Shown here piece after piece: positions 37,506-46,053 of a DNA stretch of 64,000 bases (position 1 is its first letter; each line of letters begins with the position of its first letter). Source of the stretch: Kitasatospora herbaricolor (GTDB taxonomy: Bacteria > Actinomycetota > Actinomycetes > Streptomycetales > Streptomycetaceae). The translations under genes and the position numbers were made by a program. The stretch spans positions 6,200,001 to 6,264,000 of the forward strand of contig NZ_JAUSVA010000002.1 of NCBI RefSeq assembly GCF_030813695.1, given 5' to 3'. The notes under the pieces are model-generated. The model did not search any database and had not been told where the DNA came from. It was given only the letters and a program-made list of their open reading frames with translations.

Positions 37506-39172
37506 GCGCCGCCCTCGCCACCGTCGGCGCCGCCGTGGGCGCGGCCGCCCCGCCGCCGGCCGCTCCCGCGGGGGAGCACCACGGCCTCGCCGTCGCCCTG
37601 TTCGCGGTGGTCGTCCTGGTCACCCTGGCCATCACGCTCTGGGTCGGCCGGCGCGGCCAGGCCGCCGAGGACTTCTTCGCCGGCGGCCGGGACTTCAGCC
37701 CGCTGCAGAACGGCTTCGCGCTCTCCGGCGACTACCTCTCCGCCGCCTCCTTCCTCGGCGTCGCCGGACTGATCGCGCTCTACGGGTACGACGGCGTGCT
37801 GTACAGCATCGGCTTCCTGGTGGCCTGGCTGGTGGTGCTGATGCTGGTCGCCGAACTGGTCCGCAACGCCGGCCGCTACACCCTGGCGGACGTGCTGGCG
37901 CTACGGATGCGCCACCGCCAGGTGCGGGCCGCGGCCGGCAGCGCCAGCATCGTGGTCACCCTGCTCTACCTGATCGCGCAGATGGTCGGGGCGGGCAGCC
38001 TGGTGGCGCTGCTGCTGGGCACCGACAGCGGGCAGGCGAAGACCTGGACGATCGTCGGGGTCGGCGCCCTGATGATCGTCTACGTGACGGTCGGCGGGAT
38101 GCGGGCCACCACCTGGATCCAGATCGTCAAGGCCTTCCTGCTGATCGCCGGGTCCGTGCTGCTCACCGTGCTGGTGCTGGTCCGCTTCCACGGCGACCTG
38201 GCCGACCTGATGCGCACCGCCGCCCAGGGCAGCGGCGCCGGGCAGCGGTACCTGGAACCGGGCCTCAAGTACGGGACGGGGCTGACCAGCAGGCTGGACT
38301 TCTTCAGCCTGGGGCTGGCCCTGGTGCTCGGCACCGCCGGCCTGCCGCACATCCTGTCGCGCTTCTACACCGTGCCCACCGCCCGGGCCGCCCGGCGCTC
38401 CACCATGTGGGCGATCGGGCTGGTCGGCGCCTTCTACCTGATGGCCATCGTGCTGGGCCTGGGCGCCACCGCCCTGATCGGTTCGCCGGCCGTGCGGGCG
38501 GCGAACCCGGCGGGCAACACCGCCGTTCCGCTGCTCGCCCTCGACCTCGGCGGCGGTGAGGGCAGCACCTGGGGGATCATCCTCTTCGCGCTGATCTCCG
38601 CCATCGCGTTCGCCACCATCCTGGCCGTGGTCGCGGGGCTGACCCTGGCCTCCTCGGCGGCCTTCGCGCACGACCTGTACGCCCGGGTCTGGCGTCGCCG
38701 GGCGGGTGACGGGCGGCCGGTGACCGAGCACCAGGAGGTGCTGGTGGCCCGGGTGGCGGCGGTGGTGATCGGGGCGCTGGCGATCGCGCTGAGCCTGTTC
38801 GCCCAGCAGCTGAACGTGGCCTTCCTGGTCGGGCTGGCCTTCGCCGTCGCGGCCTCGGCCAACCTGCCGGTGCTGCTGTTCAGCCTGTTCTGGCGGCGGT
38901 TCACCACCCGGGGCGCGATCTGGTCGGTGTACGGCGGGCTCGTCCCGGCGGTGCTCCTGGTGGTCTTCTCGCCGGTGGTCTCGGGCAGTCGGACGGCGGT
39001 CTTCCCCGGCCTGGACTTCCACTGGTTCCCGTTGGAGAACCCCGGCCTGGTCTCCATCCCGCTGGGTTTCCTGGCCGGCTGGGTCGGCACGCTCACCTCC
39101 CGGGAGCTGCCGGACCCGGACCGGTACGCGGAGCTGGAGGTCAGGGCGCTGACCGGCACCGGGGCGGCCTGA
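37502..39172 (+). CDS. Cation/acetate symporter (SSS family, ActP/MctC-like)
   Basis: A 556-residue solute:sodium symporter with ~13 membrane helices. Family signatures include FFAGGRDFSPLQNGFALSGDYLS near residue 60 and GTAGLPHILSRFYTVP near 280. These match ActP/MctC-type monocarboxylate carriers (acetate, pyruvate, propionate). It begins at the GTG overlapping the DUF485 stop. A CitA/CitB-like two-component system is convergent downstream and may sense a related carboxylate. Confidence 0.88.
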   Translation: MSAALATVGAAVGAAAPPPAAPAGEHHGLAVALFAVVVLVTLAITLWVGRRGQAAEDFFAGGRDFSPLQNGFALSGDYLSAASFLGVAGLIALYGYDGVLYSIGFLVAWLVVLMLVAELVRNAGRYTLADVLALRMRHRQVRAAAGSASIVVTLLYLIAQMVGAGSLVALLLGTDSGQAKTWTIVGVGALMIVYVTVGGMRATTWIQIVKAFLLIAGSVLLTVLVLVRFHGDLADLMRTAAQGSGAGQRYLEPGLKYGTGLTSRLDFFSLGLALVLGTAGLPHILSRFYTVPTARAARRSTMWAIGLVGAFYLMAIVLGLGATALIGSPAVRAANPAGNTAVPLLALDLGGGEGSTWGIILFALISAIAFATILAVVAGLTLASSAAFAHDLYARVWRRRAGDGRPVTEHQEVLVARVAAVVIGALAIALSLFAQQLNVAFLVGLAFAVAASANLPVLLFSLFWRRFTTRGAIWSVYGGLVPAVLLVVFSPVVSGSRTAVFPGLDFHWFPLENPGLVSIPLGFLAGWVGTLTSRELPDPDRYAELEVRALTGTGAA

Positions 39173-39217
39173 CCGGGCCGGGGCCGCCCCACGCCGCACC
39201 GGGCGGACCCGGGCCAC

Positions 39218-39236
39218 CCGGCGCCTCCGGCGCCGG
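39218..39236. terminator. Small hairpin between symporter and response-regulator genes
   Basis: CCGGCGCC (39218-39225), TCC loop, GGCGCCGG (39229-39236), between convergent genes. Confidence 0.5.
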
Positions 39237-39238
39237 CC

Positions 39239-39931
39239 TCAGCGGCGCTCGGCGGGCAGCACGTACCGGTGCTCGGGCCGGCCGGTGTCGCCGTAGCGCA
39301 GGCTCAGCCGCAGCCGGCTGTCGCGCTCCAGCTGCTTGAGGTACCGCTGGGCGGTGGAGCGGCTCAGGCCGGTGGCGTCGGCGACCTCCTGGGCGGAGAG
39401 CGGGCGCCCGGCCCGGCGCAGCTCGCCGAGCACCAGGTCGGTGGTGGGCGCGGAGTGTCCCTTGGGCAGCGTCGCCATCGGGGAGGCGGCGCTGCGCAGG
39501 GTGGCGAACATCCGGTCGACCTCGTCCTGGCAGGCCTCCCGGGCGGCCGGCCCGGCCAGCGCGTGCCGCAGGTCGGCGTACGCGACGAGCTTCTCGCGAA
39601 GTCCGGCGAAGGTGAACGGCTTGACCAGGTACTGCAGCGCCCCGTGCTGCATGGCGGCGTGCACGGTCGAGACGTCGCGGGCGGCGGTCACCATCATGAC
39701 GTCGCAGCCGATCTGCCGCTCGCGCATGCTGCGGACCAGTTCGAGGCCGGTCCGGTCGGGCAGGTGGTGGTCGAGCAGGAGGAGGTCCACCGGCCGGCGC
39801 TCCAGCGCGGCCAGTGCCTCGCCGGCGCTGTGCGCGGTGCCGACCACCCGGAACCCGGGCACCTTGGCCGCGTAGGCGGCGTGCACGTCGGCGACCCGGA
39901 AGTCGTCGTCCACCACCAGGACGTCGATCAC
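39239..39931 (-). CDS. CitB/DcuR-type response regulator
   Basis: A 230-residue regulator: receiver domain (1-120) with Asp8-Asp10 cluster, phospho-acceptor Asp54 (LLLLDHHLPD) and Lys at LVKPF; the C-terminal HTH (~165-225) reads PLSAQEVADATGLSRSTAQRYL, as in CitB/DctR regulators. The GTG at 39931 overlaps the kinase stop and has GGAGGGAG upstream. It probably acts on the symporter or ABC importer on either side. Confidence 0.9.
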   Translation of the reverse strand: MIDVLVVDDDFRVADVHAAYAAKVPGFRVVGTAHSAGEALAALERRPVDLLLLDHHLPDRTGLELVRSMRERQIGCDVMMVTAARDVSTVHAAMQHGALQYLVKPFTFAGLREKLVAYADLRHALAGPAAREACQDEVDRMFATLRSAASPMATLPKGHSAPTTDLVLGELRRAGRPLSAQEVADATGLSRSTAQRYLKQLERDSRLRLSLRYGDTGRPEHRYVLPAERR

Positions 39932-41562
39932 GGTGCTCCCTCCAGGGCAGGTTCCACGGCTGACTCCGCGAGGGCCGCGGGGTGCAGGGCCTCCGGCAGT
40001 TCGACGGTGAAGCGGGCGCCGCCGAGCGGGCCCCGGTCGACCGCGATCCGCCCGCCGGCCCGTTCGACCAGGCGGCGCACCATGGCGAGGCCGAGGCCGC
40101 GCGGGCGGTGGGCGGGGGCCTCCTTGCTGGTCCAGCCCTCGTCGAAGATCCGGGTCCGCAGGTCGGCGGGCACGCCCGGGCCGTTGTCCTCGACCCCGAG
40201 CAGCAGGGTCGAGCCCGCGGCCAGCGCGGTGACCTCGACCGTGCCGCCGGCCGGGGAGCCGGCGGCGCCGAGCGAGTCGACGGCGTTGTCGATCAGGTTG
40301 CCCAATACCGTGACCAGCGCCCGCGGGTCCAGCGCGGCGTCCGGCAGGTGGCTGCCGGGGGTGACCGCCAGCCGGACGCCGCGCTCGGCGGCCACCGCGG
40401 CCTTGCCGGCCAGCAGCGCGGCCACGTGGGGGTCCTGCACCTGCTCGGCGATCTTCGCCGCGACCGCGGCGTGCGAGCCCGACTGCTCCGAGATGAACGC
40501 CACCGCCTGCTCGTGCAGGCCCAGCTCCAGCAGGCCGAGCAGGGTGTGCATCCGGTTGGCGTGCTCGTGGTCCTGGGCCCGCAGGGCCTCGGTGAGGGTG
40601 CGGGTGGTGTCCAGCTCGCGGACCAGGGACTCCAGCTCGGTGCGGTCGCGCAGGGTCACCACGGCGCCGTCCTGCTCGGTGGTGGTGCGGTTCACCACCA
40701 GCACCCGGTCGCCCTGCACGGCCGGCAGGTCGGCGCCCTCGGTCCGGCCGGCCAGCACGTCGGCCAGCCGGCCGGGCGGCAGCACCTCGTCGACCGGCCG
40801 CCCCACGCAGTCGGCGGGCAGCGCCAGCAGCCGGAAGGCCTCGTCGTTGGCCAGCCGGATCCGGCCGCGCCGGTCGAGTGCCACCATGCCCTCGCGGATG
40901 CCGTGCAGCATCGCCTCGCGCTCGACCAGCAGCGCGGAGATGTCGGCCAGCGCGATGTTGTGGGTGCGCCGCTTCAGCCGGCGGGCCAGCAGCAGGGTGG
41001 CGGCCAGGCCTGCGGCGAGGCCCGCGCCGGCGCAGAGCAGGATGCCCGGCACCATGCCCAGCATGCGGCGGCGGATCGAGTCGTCGCTGATGCCCACCGA
41101 CACCTCGCCGACGATCCGGCCGTCGGCCAGCCGCAGCGGCACCTTGCCGCGAGCGGTCCGGCCCAGCGTGCCCTGCTGGATCGCGGTGACGCTGCGCCCG
41201 CTCAGCGCGGGCTCCGGGTCGGTGCTGACCCGCTGGCCGATCCGGGCGGGGTCGGTGTGCGAGAGCCGGATGCCGTCCAGGTCGGTGATCACCACGAAGC
41301 TGGCGCCGGTGGCCAGCCGGATCTGCTCGGCGTCGCGCTGGGCGGCGACGGAGTCGCGGTCCTGGGCCGCCAGCGCGATGGTCTCGTCGGCGGCGGTGGA
41401 CTGGGCGATCGACAGGGCCCGCTGCATCGCGTCGCGGTCCAGCTCCGAGCTGACCGGGGCGAGGAACAGCCCGGCGGTCACGGCGGTGACCCCGACGGTC
41501 ACCACGGTCTGGCTCAGCAGCAGCTGGGCGAAGACCCGGCGGGGCCAGTGCGGACGCTTCAA
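39928..41562 (-). CDS. CitA/DcuS-type sensor histidine kinase
   Basis: A 544-residue kinase. A first membrane helix (~12-33), an extracytoplasmic single-Cache domain (~35-170), a second helix (~176-198), a cytoplasmic PAS domain (~205-320), the DHp helix with DHEHANRMHTLLGLLELG (SpoOB-type His) and HATPase_c with NLIDNAVDS, DNGPGVP and GLGLAMVRRLV. The TTG at 41562 (complement) has GAGGAG upstream. This family senses citrate, C4-dicarboxylates or similar acids. It is divergent from the ABC importer at 41924. Confidence 0.9.
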   Translation of the reverse strand: MKRPHWPRRVFAQLLLSQTVVTVGVTAVTAGLFLAPVSSELDRDAMQRALSIAQSTAADETIALAAQDRDSVAAQRDAEQIRLATGASFVVITDLDGIRLSHTDPARIGQRVSTDPEPALSGRSVTAIQQGTLGRTARGKVPLRLADGRIVGEVSVGISDDSIRRRMLGMVPGILLCAGAGLAAGLAATLLLARRLKRRTHNIALADISALLVEREAMLHGIREGMVALDRRGRIRLANDEAFRLLALPADCVGRPVDEVLPPGRLADVLAGRTEGADLPAVQGDRVLVVNRTTTEQDGAVVTLRDRTELESLVRELDTTRTLTEALRAQDHEHANRMHTLLGLLELGLHEQAVAFISEQSGSHAAVAAKIAEQVQDPHVAALLAGKAAVAAERGVRLAVTPGSHLPDAALDPRALVTVLGNLIDNAVDSLGAAGSPAGGTVEVTALAAGSTLLLGVEDNGPGVPADLRTRIFDEGWTSKEAPAHRPRGLGLAMVRRLVERAGGRIAVDRGPLGGARFTVELPEALHPAALAESAVEPALEGAP

Positions 41563-41923
41563 CGGGTGCTCCTCTCTCCGATGCCGATGCCGACGCCGAT
41601 GTCACTGTCGATGCGGTGTGCCGGCGCCGTACGCGCCGTGGCCGCCGCCGTGCCCCGGCGCCGGGCCGGGGACGGTCCGGCCGCGGGCGGCGGATCCGGC
41701 CCGGCCCGGCGCGGTCGTGGCGGCGGGTCGGCACACCCTACGTTTCGGCCGTGTTTCTGTCAGCCGCGCCCCCGCAGTTGTAGCGGAAGCAAAACGAGCA
41801 GAACACCCCTCAACGCGCGGAACCCGCAGTACGCCGACAAGGCTCCCGCCGCGGCGTACGCCGCTCCTAACCTCCGGAGCACAGCACAGAACCCCGGCGA
41901 CGAAGCCGGACCTCGGAGGTCTC
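41563..41923. promoter_or_regulatory. Divergent regulatory region between CitA-like kinase and ABC importer
   Basis: 361 bp without a gene. A perfect 14-bp palindrome GCGGCGTACGCCGC lies at 41851-41864, ~60 bp before the ABC ATPase start. Related GTACGC cores occur near 41628 and 41829. An imperfect CCGATG hexamer repeat sits at 41579-41600. The stretch 41750-41830 is the least GC-rich. Confidence 0.45.
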
Positions 41924-42799
41924 ATGAGCGAGCAAGGCAAGCCGGTCACCGGAGGGGGTACCAGCACCCCGGAGCGGCCCGCGGGGCCGTCCGCCGCCGT
42001 CCCGGCGATCGAGCTGACCAACGCGACCAAGCGGTTCAGGACGCCCTCGGGGGCCCTGCACACCGCCGTCCGCGACCTGGACCTCACGGTCGCCCAGGGT
42101 GAGTTCGTGGCCGTGGTCGGGCCCACCGGCTGCGGCAAGTCCACCACGTTGACCCTGGTCAGCGGGCTGGAGGAGCCGACCGAGGGCGAGGTGCGGGTGC
42201 AGGGCCGGCCGGTCGCCGGGATCAGCGACCAGGTCGGGTTCGTCTTCCAGCAGGACGCGGTCTTCCCCTGGCGCACCGTCCTGTCGAACGTGATGGCCGG
42301 CCCGCGCTTCCGCGGGGTGCCCGTCGCCGAGGCCCGCGAGCGGGCCCGCGACTGGCTGGCCCGGGTGGGCCTGGCCGCCTTCGAGGACCGCTACCCGCAC
42401 CAGCTGTCCGGCGGCATGCGCAAGCGCGTCGCGCTCGCCCAGACCTTCGTCAACGACCCGAAGATCCTGCTGATGGACGAGCCGTTCTCGGCGCTGGACG
42501 TGCAGACCCGGGCGCTGATGTCGGACCAGCTGCTCGACCTGTGGGCGGGCACCGGCTCCTCGGTCGTCTTCGTCACCCACGACCTGGACGAGGCGATCGC
42601 GCTGGCCGACCGGGTGGTCGTCATGACGGCCGGCCCGGCCACGGTCAAGGAGGTCTTCACCGTCGACCTGCCGCGGCCCCGCACGGTCGAGGCCGTCCGG
42701 CTGGAGCCCCGGTTCATCGAGATCTACCGCGAAATCTGGGCGTCCCTCGGCGAAGAGGTCCGCATCACCCGGGAGAGAGGAGCGGGCAATGCCGCTTGA
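41924..42799 (+). CDS. NitT/TauT-type ABC transporter ATP-binding protein
   Basis: A 291-residue ATPase with intact motifs: Walker A GPTGCGKST, signature LSGGMRKR, Walker B ILLMDEPF and H-loop VTHD. The QDAVFPWRTVLSNV segment after the Q-loop is characteristic of the nitrate/sulfonate/taurine importer ATPases. GGAGGT lies at 41915-41920. The gene overlaps the permease by 11 bp. Confidence 0.92.
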   Translation: MSEQGKPVTGGGTSTPERPAGPSAAVPAIELTNATKRFRTPSGALHTAVRDLDLTVAQGEFVAVVGPTGCGKSTTLTLVSGLEEPTEGEVRVQGRPVAGISDQVGFVFQQDAVFPWRTVLSNVMAGPRFRGVPVAEARERARDWLARVGLAAFEDRYPHQLSGGMRKRVALAQTFVNDPKILLMDEPFSALDVQTRALMSDQLLDLWAGTGSSVVFVTHDLDEAIALADRVVVMTAGPATVKEVFTVDLPRPRTVEAVRLEPRFIEIYREIWASLGEEVRITRERGAGNAA

Positions 42800-43670
42800 C
42801 AGTACGTTGGACACCGGGGCGCCCGCCGCCCCCGCCCCGGCGCCGCCGGCCACCCGCACCGAGGCCCGCGAACGGGCCGCCCGCCACCGGAGGTTCACCG
42901 TCCTCGGGGCCCGGGTGCTGGTGCTGGCGCTCTTCCTGGGGCTCTGGGAGGTCTGCGCCCGCACCGAGGTGGTCGACCCGTTCAACTTCTCCCAGCCGTC
43001 CCGGATCTGGAGCCAGATCTGGCAGTGGATCACCCACGGCACCGCCCAGGGCTCGCTCGGCGAGCAGATCGCCTACACCCTGTACGAGGCCCTGACCGGC
43101 TGGGTCATCGGTGTCGTCGGCGGGGTGCTGCTGGGCATCGCGCTCGGCCGGATCCGCTTCCTGGCGGACGTCCTCGGCCCGTACATCAAGGTGCTCAACG
43201 CGATCCCCAGGATCGTGCTCGCGCCGATCTTCCTGATCTGGTTCGGGCTCGGCCCGGCCTCCAAGGTGGCCTCGGCCGTCGTCCTGGTCTTCTTCCCGGT
43301 CTTCTTCAACGCCTTCCAGGGCGCCCGTGAGGTGGACCGCAACCTGGTCGCGAACGCCCGGATCCTGGGCGCCGACAACCGCAGGGTCACCCTGCAGGTG
43401 GTCATCCCCGCCGCCACCACCTGGATCTTCACCAGCCTGCACGTCAGCTTCGGCTTCGCGCTGATCGGCGCCATCGTCGGCGAGTACATCGGCGCCACCA
43501 AGGGGCTCGGCCTGCTGGTCGCCGCCGCCCAGGGCACCTTCAACGCGGCCGGCGTGTACGCGGCCATGACCATCCTCGCGGTGGTCGCGCTGCTCACCGA
43601 GGGCGTGCTCACCTTCGCCGAGAAACGGCTGTTCCGCTGGAAGCCGGCCGACGCCGGCGACGGCCGCTGA
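42789..43670 (+). CDS. NitT/TauT-type ABC transporter permease
   Basis: A 293-residue permease with about six membrane segments (from ~residue 38) and the EAA-type loop NARILGADNRRVTLQVVIP. It starts at ATG 42789 inside the ATPase gene with GAGAGGAG upstream, so translation is coupled. It should form a homodimeric channel with the ATPase and the lipoprotein at 43737. Confidence 0.92.
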   Translation: MPLDSTLDTGAPAAPAPAPPATRTEARERAARHRRFTVLGARVLVLALFLGLWEVCARTEVVDPFNFSQPSRIWSQIWQWITHGTAQGSLGEQIAYTLYEALTGWVIGVVGGVLLGIALGRIRFLADVLGPYIKVLNAIPRIVLAPIFLIWFGLGPASKVASAVVLVFFPVFFNAFQGAREVDRNLVANARILGADNRRVTLQVVIPAATTWIFTSLHVSFGFALIGAIVGEYIGATKGLGLLVAAAQGTFNAAGVYAAMTILAVVALLTEGVLTFAEKRLFRWKPADAGDGR

Positions 43671-43736
43671 CCCGGCGCCCACCCGTCCCGCCCTGCCCTC
43701 CCCTCGTCCGCAGAAGCAGAAAGAGGCCCCCACCTC

Positions 43737-44798
43737 ATGCGCAGAACCGCCGTAGCCGCCGTCGCCGCCGTGCTGCTCGCCTCCCTCACCGCCTGTGCCA
43801 ACGACGCCGCCTCCACCTCGCACAGCGGCGCCGCCCCGGCCGGCCAGTCCGTCGACGGGCCCAAGGTCAAGATCATGGTCGGTGGCCTGGACAAGGTCAT
43901 CTACCTGCCCGCCATGCTCACCCAGCGCCTCGGGTACTTCGCCGAGGCCGGCGTCAACGTCGAGCTGATGAGCGAGCCCGCGGGCGTCAACGCCACCACC
44001 GCCCTGCTGGCCGGGGACGTCCAGGGCGCGGTCGGCTTCTACGACCACACCATCGACCTCCAGGCCAAGGGCAAGTCCGTCGAGTCGGTGGTGCAGTTCT
44101 CGCAGGCGCCGGGCGAGGTCGAGGTGGTCTCCAGCAAGCAGGCGGACGCCGTGAAGTCCGGCGCCGACTTCAAGGGCAAGAAGCTCGGCGTCACCAGCCT
44201 CGGCTCCTCCACCGACTTCCTCACCAAGTACCTGGCCGTCAAGAACGGCGTGCCCGTCAGCGAGTTCAGCCCGATCGCGGTCGGGGCCGGCCAGACCTTC
44301 ATCGCCGCCCTCCAGCAGGGCAGCATCGACGCCGGCATGACCACCGACCCGACCGTCGCCAACATCCTCGCCAAGGACCTCGGCAAGGTGCTGTACGACA
44401 TGCGCACCCCGGAGGGCTCCCGGGCCGCGCTGGGCGGGCTCTACCCCTCGTCCTCGCTGTACATGAACACCGACTGGGTCGAGAAGAACAAGGACACCAC
44501 CCAGAAGCTCGCCAACGCCTTCGTGAAGACGCTGAAGTGGATGTCCACCCACTCGCCCGAGGAGATCGCCGCCAAGATGCCGGCCGACTACGGCCAGGGC
44601 GGGGCCGACCAGTACGCGGCCGCGATCAAGGCGACCCTGCCGATGTTCACCACGGACGGGGTGATGCCCGCGGGCGGCCCGAAGACGGTGCTCGCGGTGC
44701 TCGCCGCCTTCCACCCGGACGTCCAGGGCAAGGAGTCCTCGATCGACCTCGCCAAGACCTACACCACCGAGTTCGTCAGCAAGGCCGCGGCCGGCTGA
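43737..44798 (+). CDS. NitT/TauT-type ABC transporter substrate-binding lipoprotein
   Basis: A 353-residue lipoprotein: signal peptide with lipobox L-T-A-C (Cys20), then an NMT1/SsuA-like domain (KIMVGGLDKVIYLPAML near residue 45; LGVTSLGSSTDFLTKYLA near 145). This fold binds nitrate, sulfonates, thiamine precursors or similar small anions; the actual ligand is not predictable. Third gene of the importer, 66 bp behind the permease. The divergent CitA/CitB-like system may control it. Confidence 0.9.
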   Translation: MRRTAVAAVAAVLLASLTACANDAASTSHSGAAPAGQSVDGPKVKIMVGGLDKVIYLPAMLTQRLGYFAEAGVNVELMSEPAGVNATTALLAGDVQGAVGFYDHTIDLQAKGKSVESVVQFSQAPGEVEVVSSKQADAVKSGADFKGKKLGVTSLGSSTDFLTKYLAVKNGVPVSEFSPIAVGAGQTFIAALQQGSIDAGMTTDPTVANILAKDLGKVLYDMRTPEGSRAALGGLYPSSSLYMNTDWVEKNKDTTQKLANAFVKTLKWMSTHSPEEIAAKMPADYGQGGADQYAAAIKATLPMFTTDGVMPAGGPKTVLAVLAAFHPDVQGKESSIDLAKTYTTEFVSKAAAG

Positions 44799-44803
44799 CC
44801 CGC

Positions 44804-44832
44804 CCGGCGGGCCCCGCACCGGGGCCCGCCGG
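44804..44832 (+). terminator. Terminator of the ABC importer operon
   Basis: A perfect 12-bp stem (44804-44815 with 44821-44832), 5-nt loop, 6 bp after the stop. Confidence 0.8.
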
Positions 44833-44886
44833 CACCCGGGGTGCGACGCGGCCGCCAGGCCGCCCCCCTCGTCGCGCCGCCGGGTC

Positions 44887-44924
44887 GCGGCCCCGCACCT
44901 CCCGGACAGCGGGTGCGGGGCCGC
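44887..44924. terminator. Second hairpin before the convergent gene
   Basis: A 13-bp perfect stem (44887-44899 with 44912-44924) with a 12-nt loop, between the importer and the minus-strand gene at 45009. Confidence 0.65.
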
Positions 44925-44965
44925 CGCAGTACCACCGCCGCCACGGCCGGCCGCATCACCCGCGG

Positions 44966-45027
44966 CCGGTCGTCAGAGCTCCCGCAGCGCCCTCGCGCCC
45001 ACCGGTCGTCAGAGCTCCCGCAGCGCC
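44966..45027 (-). repeat. Direct repeat covering the 3' end of the sucrase/ferredoxin-like gene
   Basis: A 26-bp sequence is present at 44966-44991 and again at 45002-45027 (period 36 bp). Each copy encodes A-L-R-E-L followed by TGA on the minus strand, and both copies are in the same frame. Confidence 0.9.
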
Positions 45028-45911
45028 GTCACGTCCATCCGGGCCGGCCTCGCCGCCGCCTTGCCGCAGCTCTCCGGACGCGGCGGCTCACTCGCCCCCT
45101 GGGTGACCTCGGCCTCCCAGCCCCGGCCGTCCGCGTGCCGCACCCCGACCAGCCAGCGGCCCTCGCCGGCCGGCCGCTGGGCCAGCGTCAGCACGTCCAC
45201 CCTGGTCTCCCCGGTCAGCTCCCGCACCGCGTGCTCGGCCGCCTGGCCCGGGCGGTCCCAGCCCGAACAGCCCCGCGACCACTCCGGCACCATGTGCCCC
45301 GCGGCCGTCGCCGCCAGTACCTCCTTGGCACTCTCCGCCGTCAGCCGCCCGTACGCGTACCCGTACGGCAGCACCAGCATGGTGGGGGAGAAGCGGTGCC
45401 CGCCCAGGTGCGTGACCTCCCAGACCTCGCTGTGCCCGGCCGCCGCCAGGTCCGCCGCCAGCGGCCGCCCGAGCAGCGCGCAGCAGCGGTCCCGCCGGCC
45501 GTTGGTGCACACCAGGGCCAGCGGCCCGCCCACGTGCTCCGTGCCGAAACCCCGGTGGTCGCCCGTTCCGAGCCCGCCGAAGTCCAGGGCCAGCAGCTCG
45601 GCCGGATCCGCCAGCGAGGTCCGTCGCACCCAGGAGCGGCCCGGCACGGTGTGCGCGACCACCACCTCGCGCCGGGCGTCCGGCAGGCAGTCCGCGTGCC
45701 GCCCCGGCCGCCGGATCAGCGCCACCCGCACGCCCGTCCCCTCGCAGGCGGCGTCCAGCGCCCGGCCGAGCGAGGAGTCGAGGTGGCTCTCGGTCAGCGC
45801 CTTGGCACCCCAGGGGCCGGTCTGCTCCACCAGCAGCCAGGTGCTCGCGGTCGCCGCGGTGGCGGCCAGCGGCTCCGACAGTTCCAGCGACCTCGTCGCA
45901 CAGGTGCTCAC
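45009..45911 (-). CDS. Sucrase/ferredoxin-like (thioredoxin-fold) protein
   Basis: A 300-residue protein of the sucrase/ferredoxin-like family. The family core CTNGRRDRCCALLGRPL and HLGGHRFSPTMLVLPYGYAYGRL lie at ~135-195; the cysteine pair suggests a [2Fe-2S] thioredoxin-like fold. Biochemical role unclear. It starts at GTG 45911 (complement) with no Shine-Dalgarno; TAGGCT lies 7 nt upstream, so it is probably leaderless. Its last codons are duplicated downstream. Confidence 0.85.
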   Translation of the reverse strand: MSTCATRSLELSEPLAATAATASTWLLVEQTGPWGAKALTESHLDSSLGRALDAACEGTGVRVALIRRPGRHADCLPDARREVVVAHTVPGRSWVRRTSLADPAELLALDFGGLGTGDHRGFGTEHVGGPLALVCTNGRRDRCCALLGRPLAADLAAAGHSEVWEVTHLGGHRFSPTMLVLPYGYAYGRLTAESAKEVLAATAAGHMVPEWSRGCSGWDRPGQAAEHAVRELTGETRVDVLTLAQRPAGEGRWLVGVRHADGRGWEAEVTQGASEPPRPESCGKAAARPARMDVTALREL

Positions 45912-45928
45912 TCAGCTGAGCCTACCTT
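45912..45928 (-). promoter_or_regulatory. Leaderless promoter overlapping an iron-box-like sequence
   Basis: On the minus strand TAGGCT (45924-45919), 7 nt, then GTG. The 17-bp AAGGTAGGCTCAGCTGA resembles the actinobacterial iron box core AGGTTAGGCTCACCTAA at 13 of 17 positions. Confidence 0.45.
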
Positions 45929-46053
45929 TGCCGGGGGGTGGCGACCCCGCAGGCGCCGCGGCCCGCGGCCCCCGCCGGGCCGCCCGCGCGGGCGCCGCGA
46001 AACGCCGGGAGGGGGCGCCGACCGGCACCCCCTCCCGTCCCCACCGCGAACCG

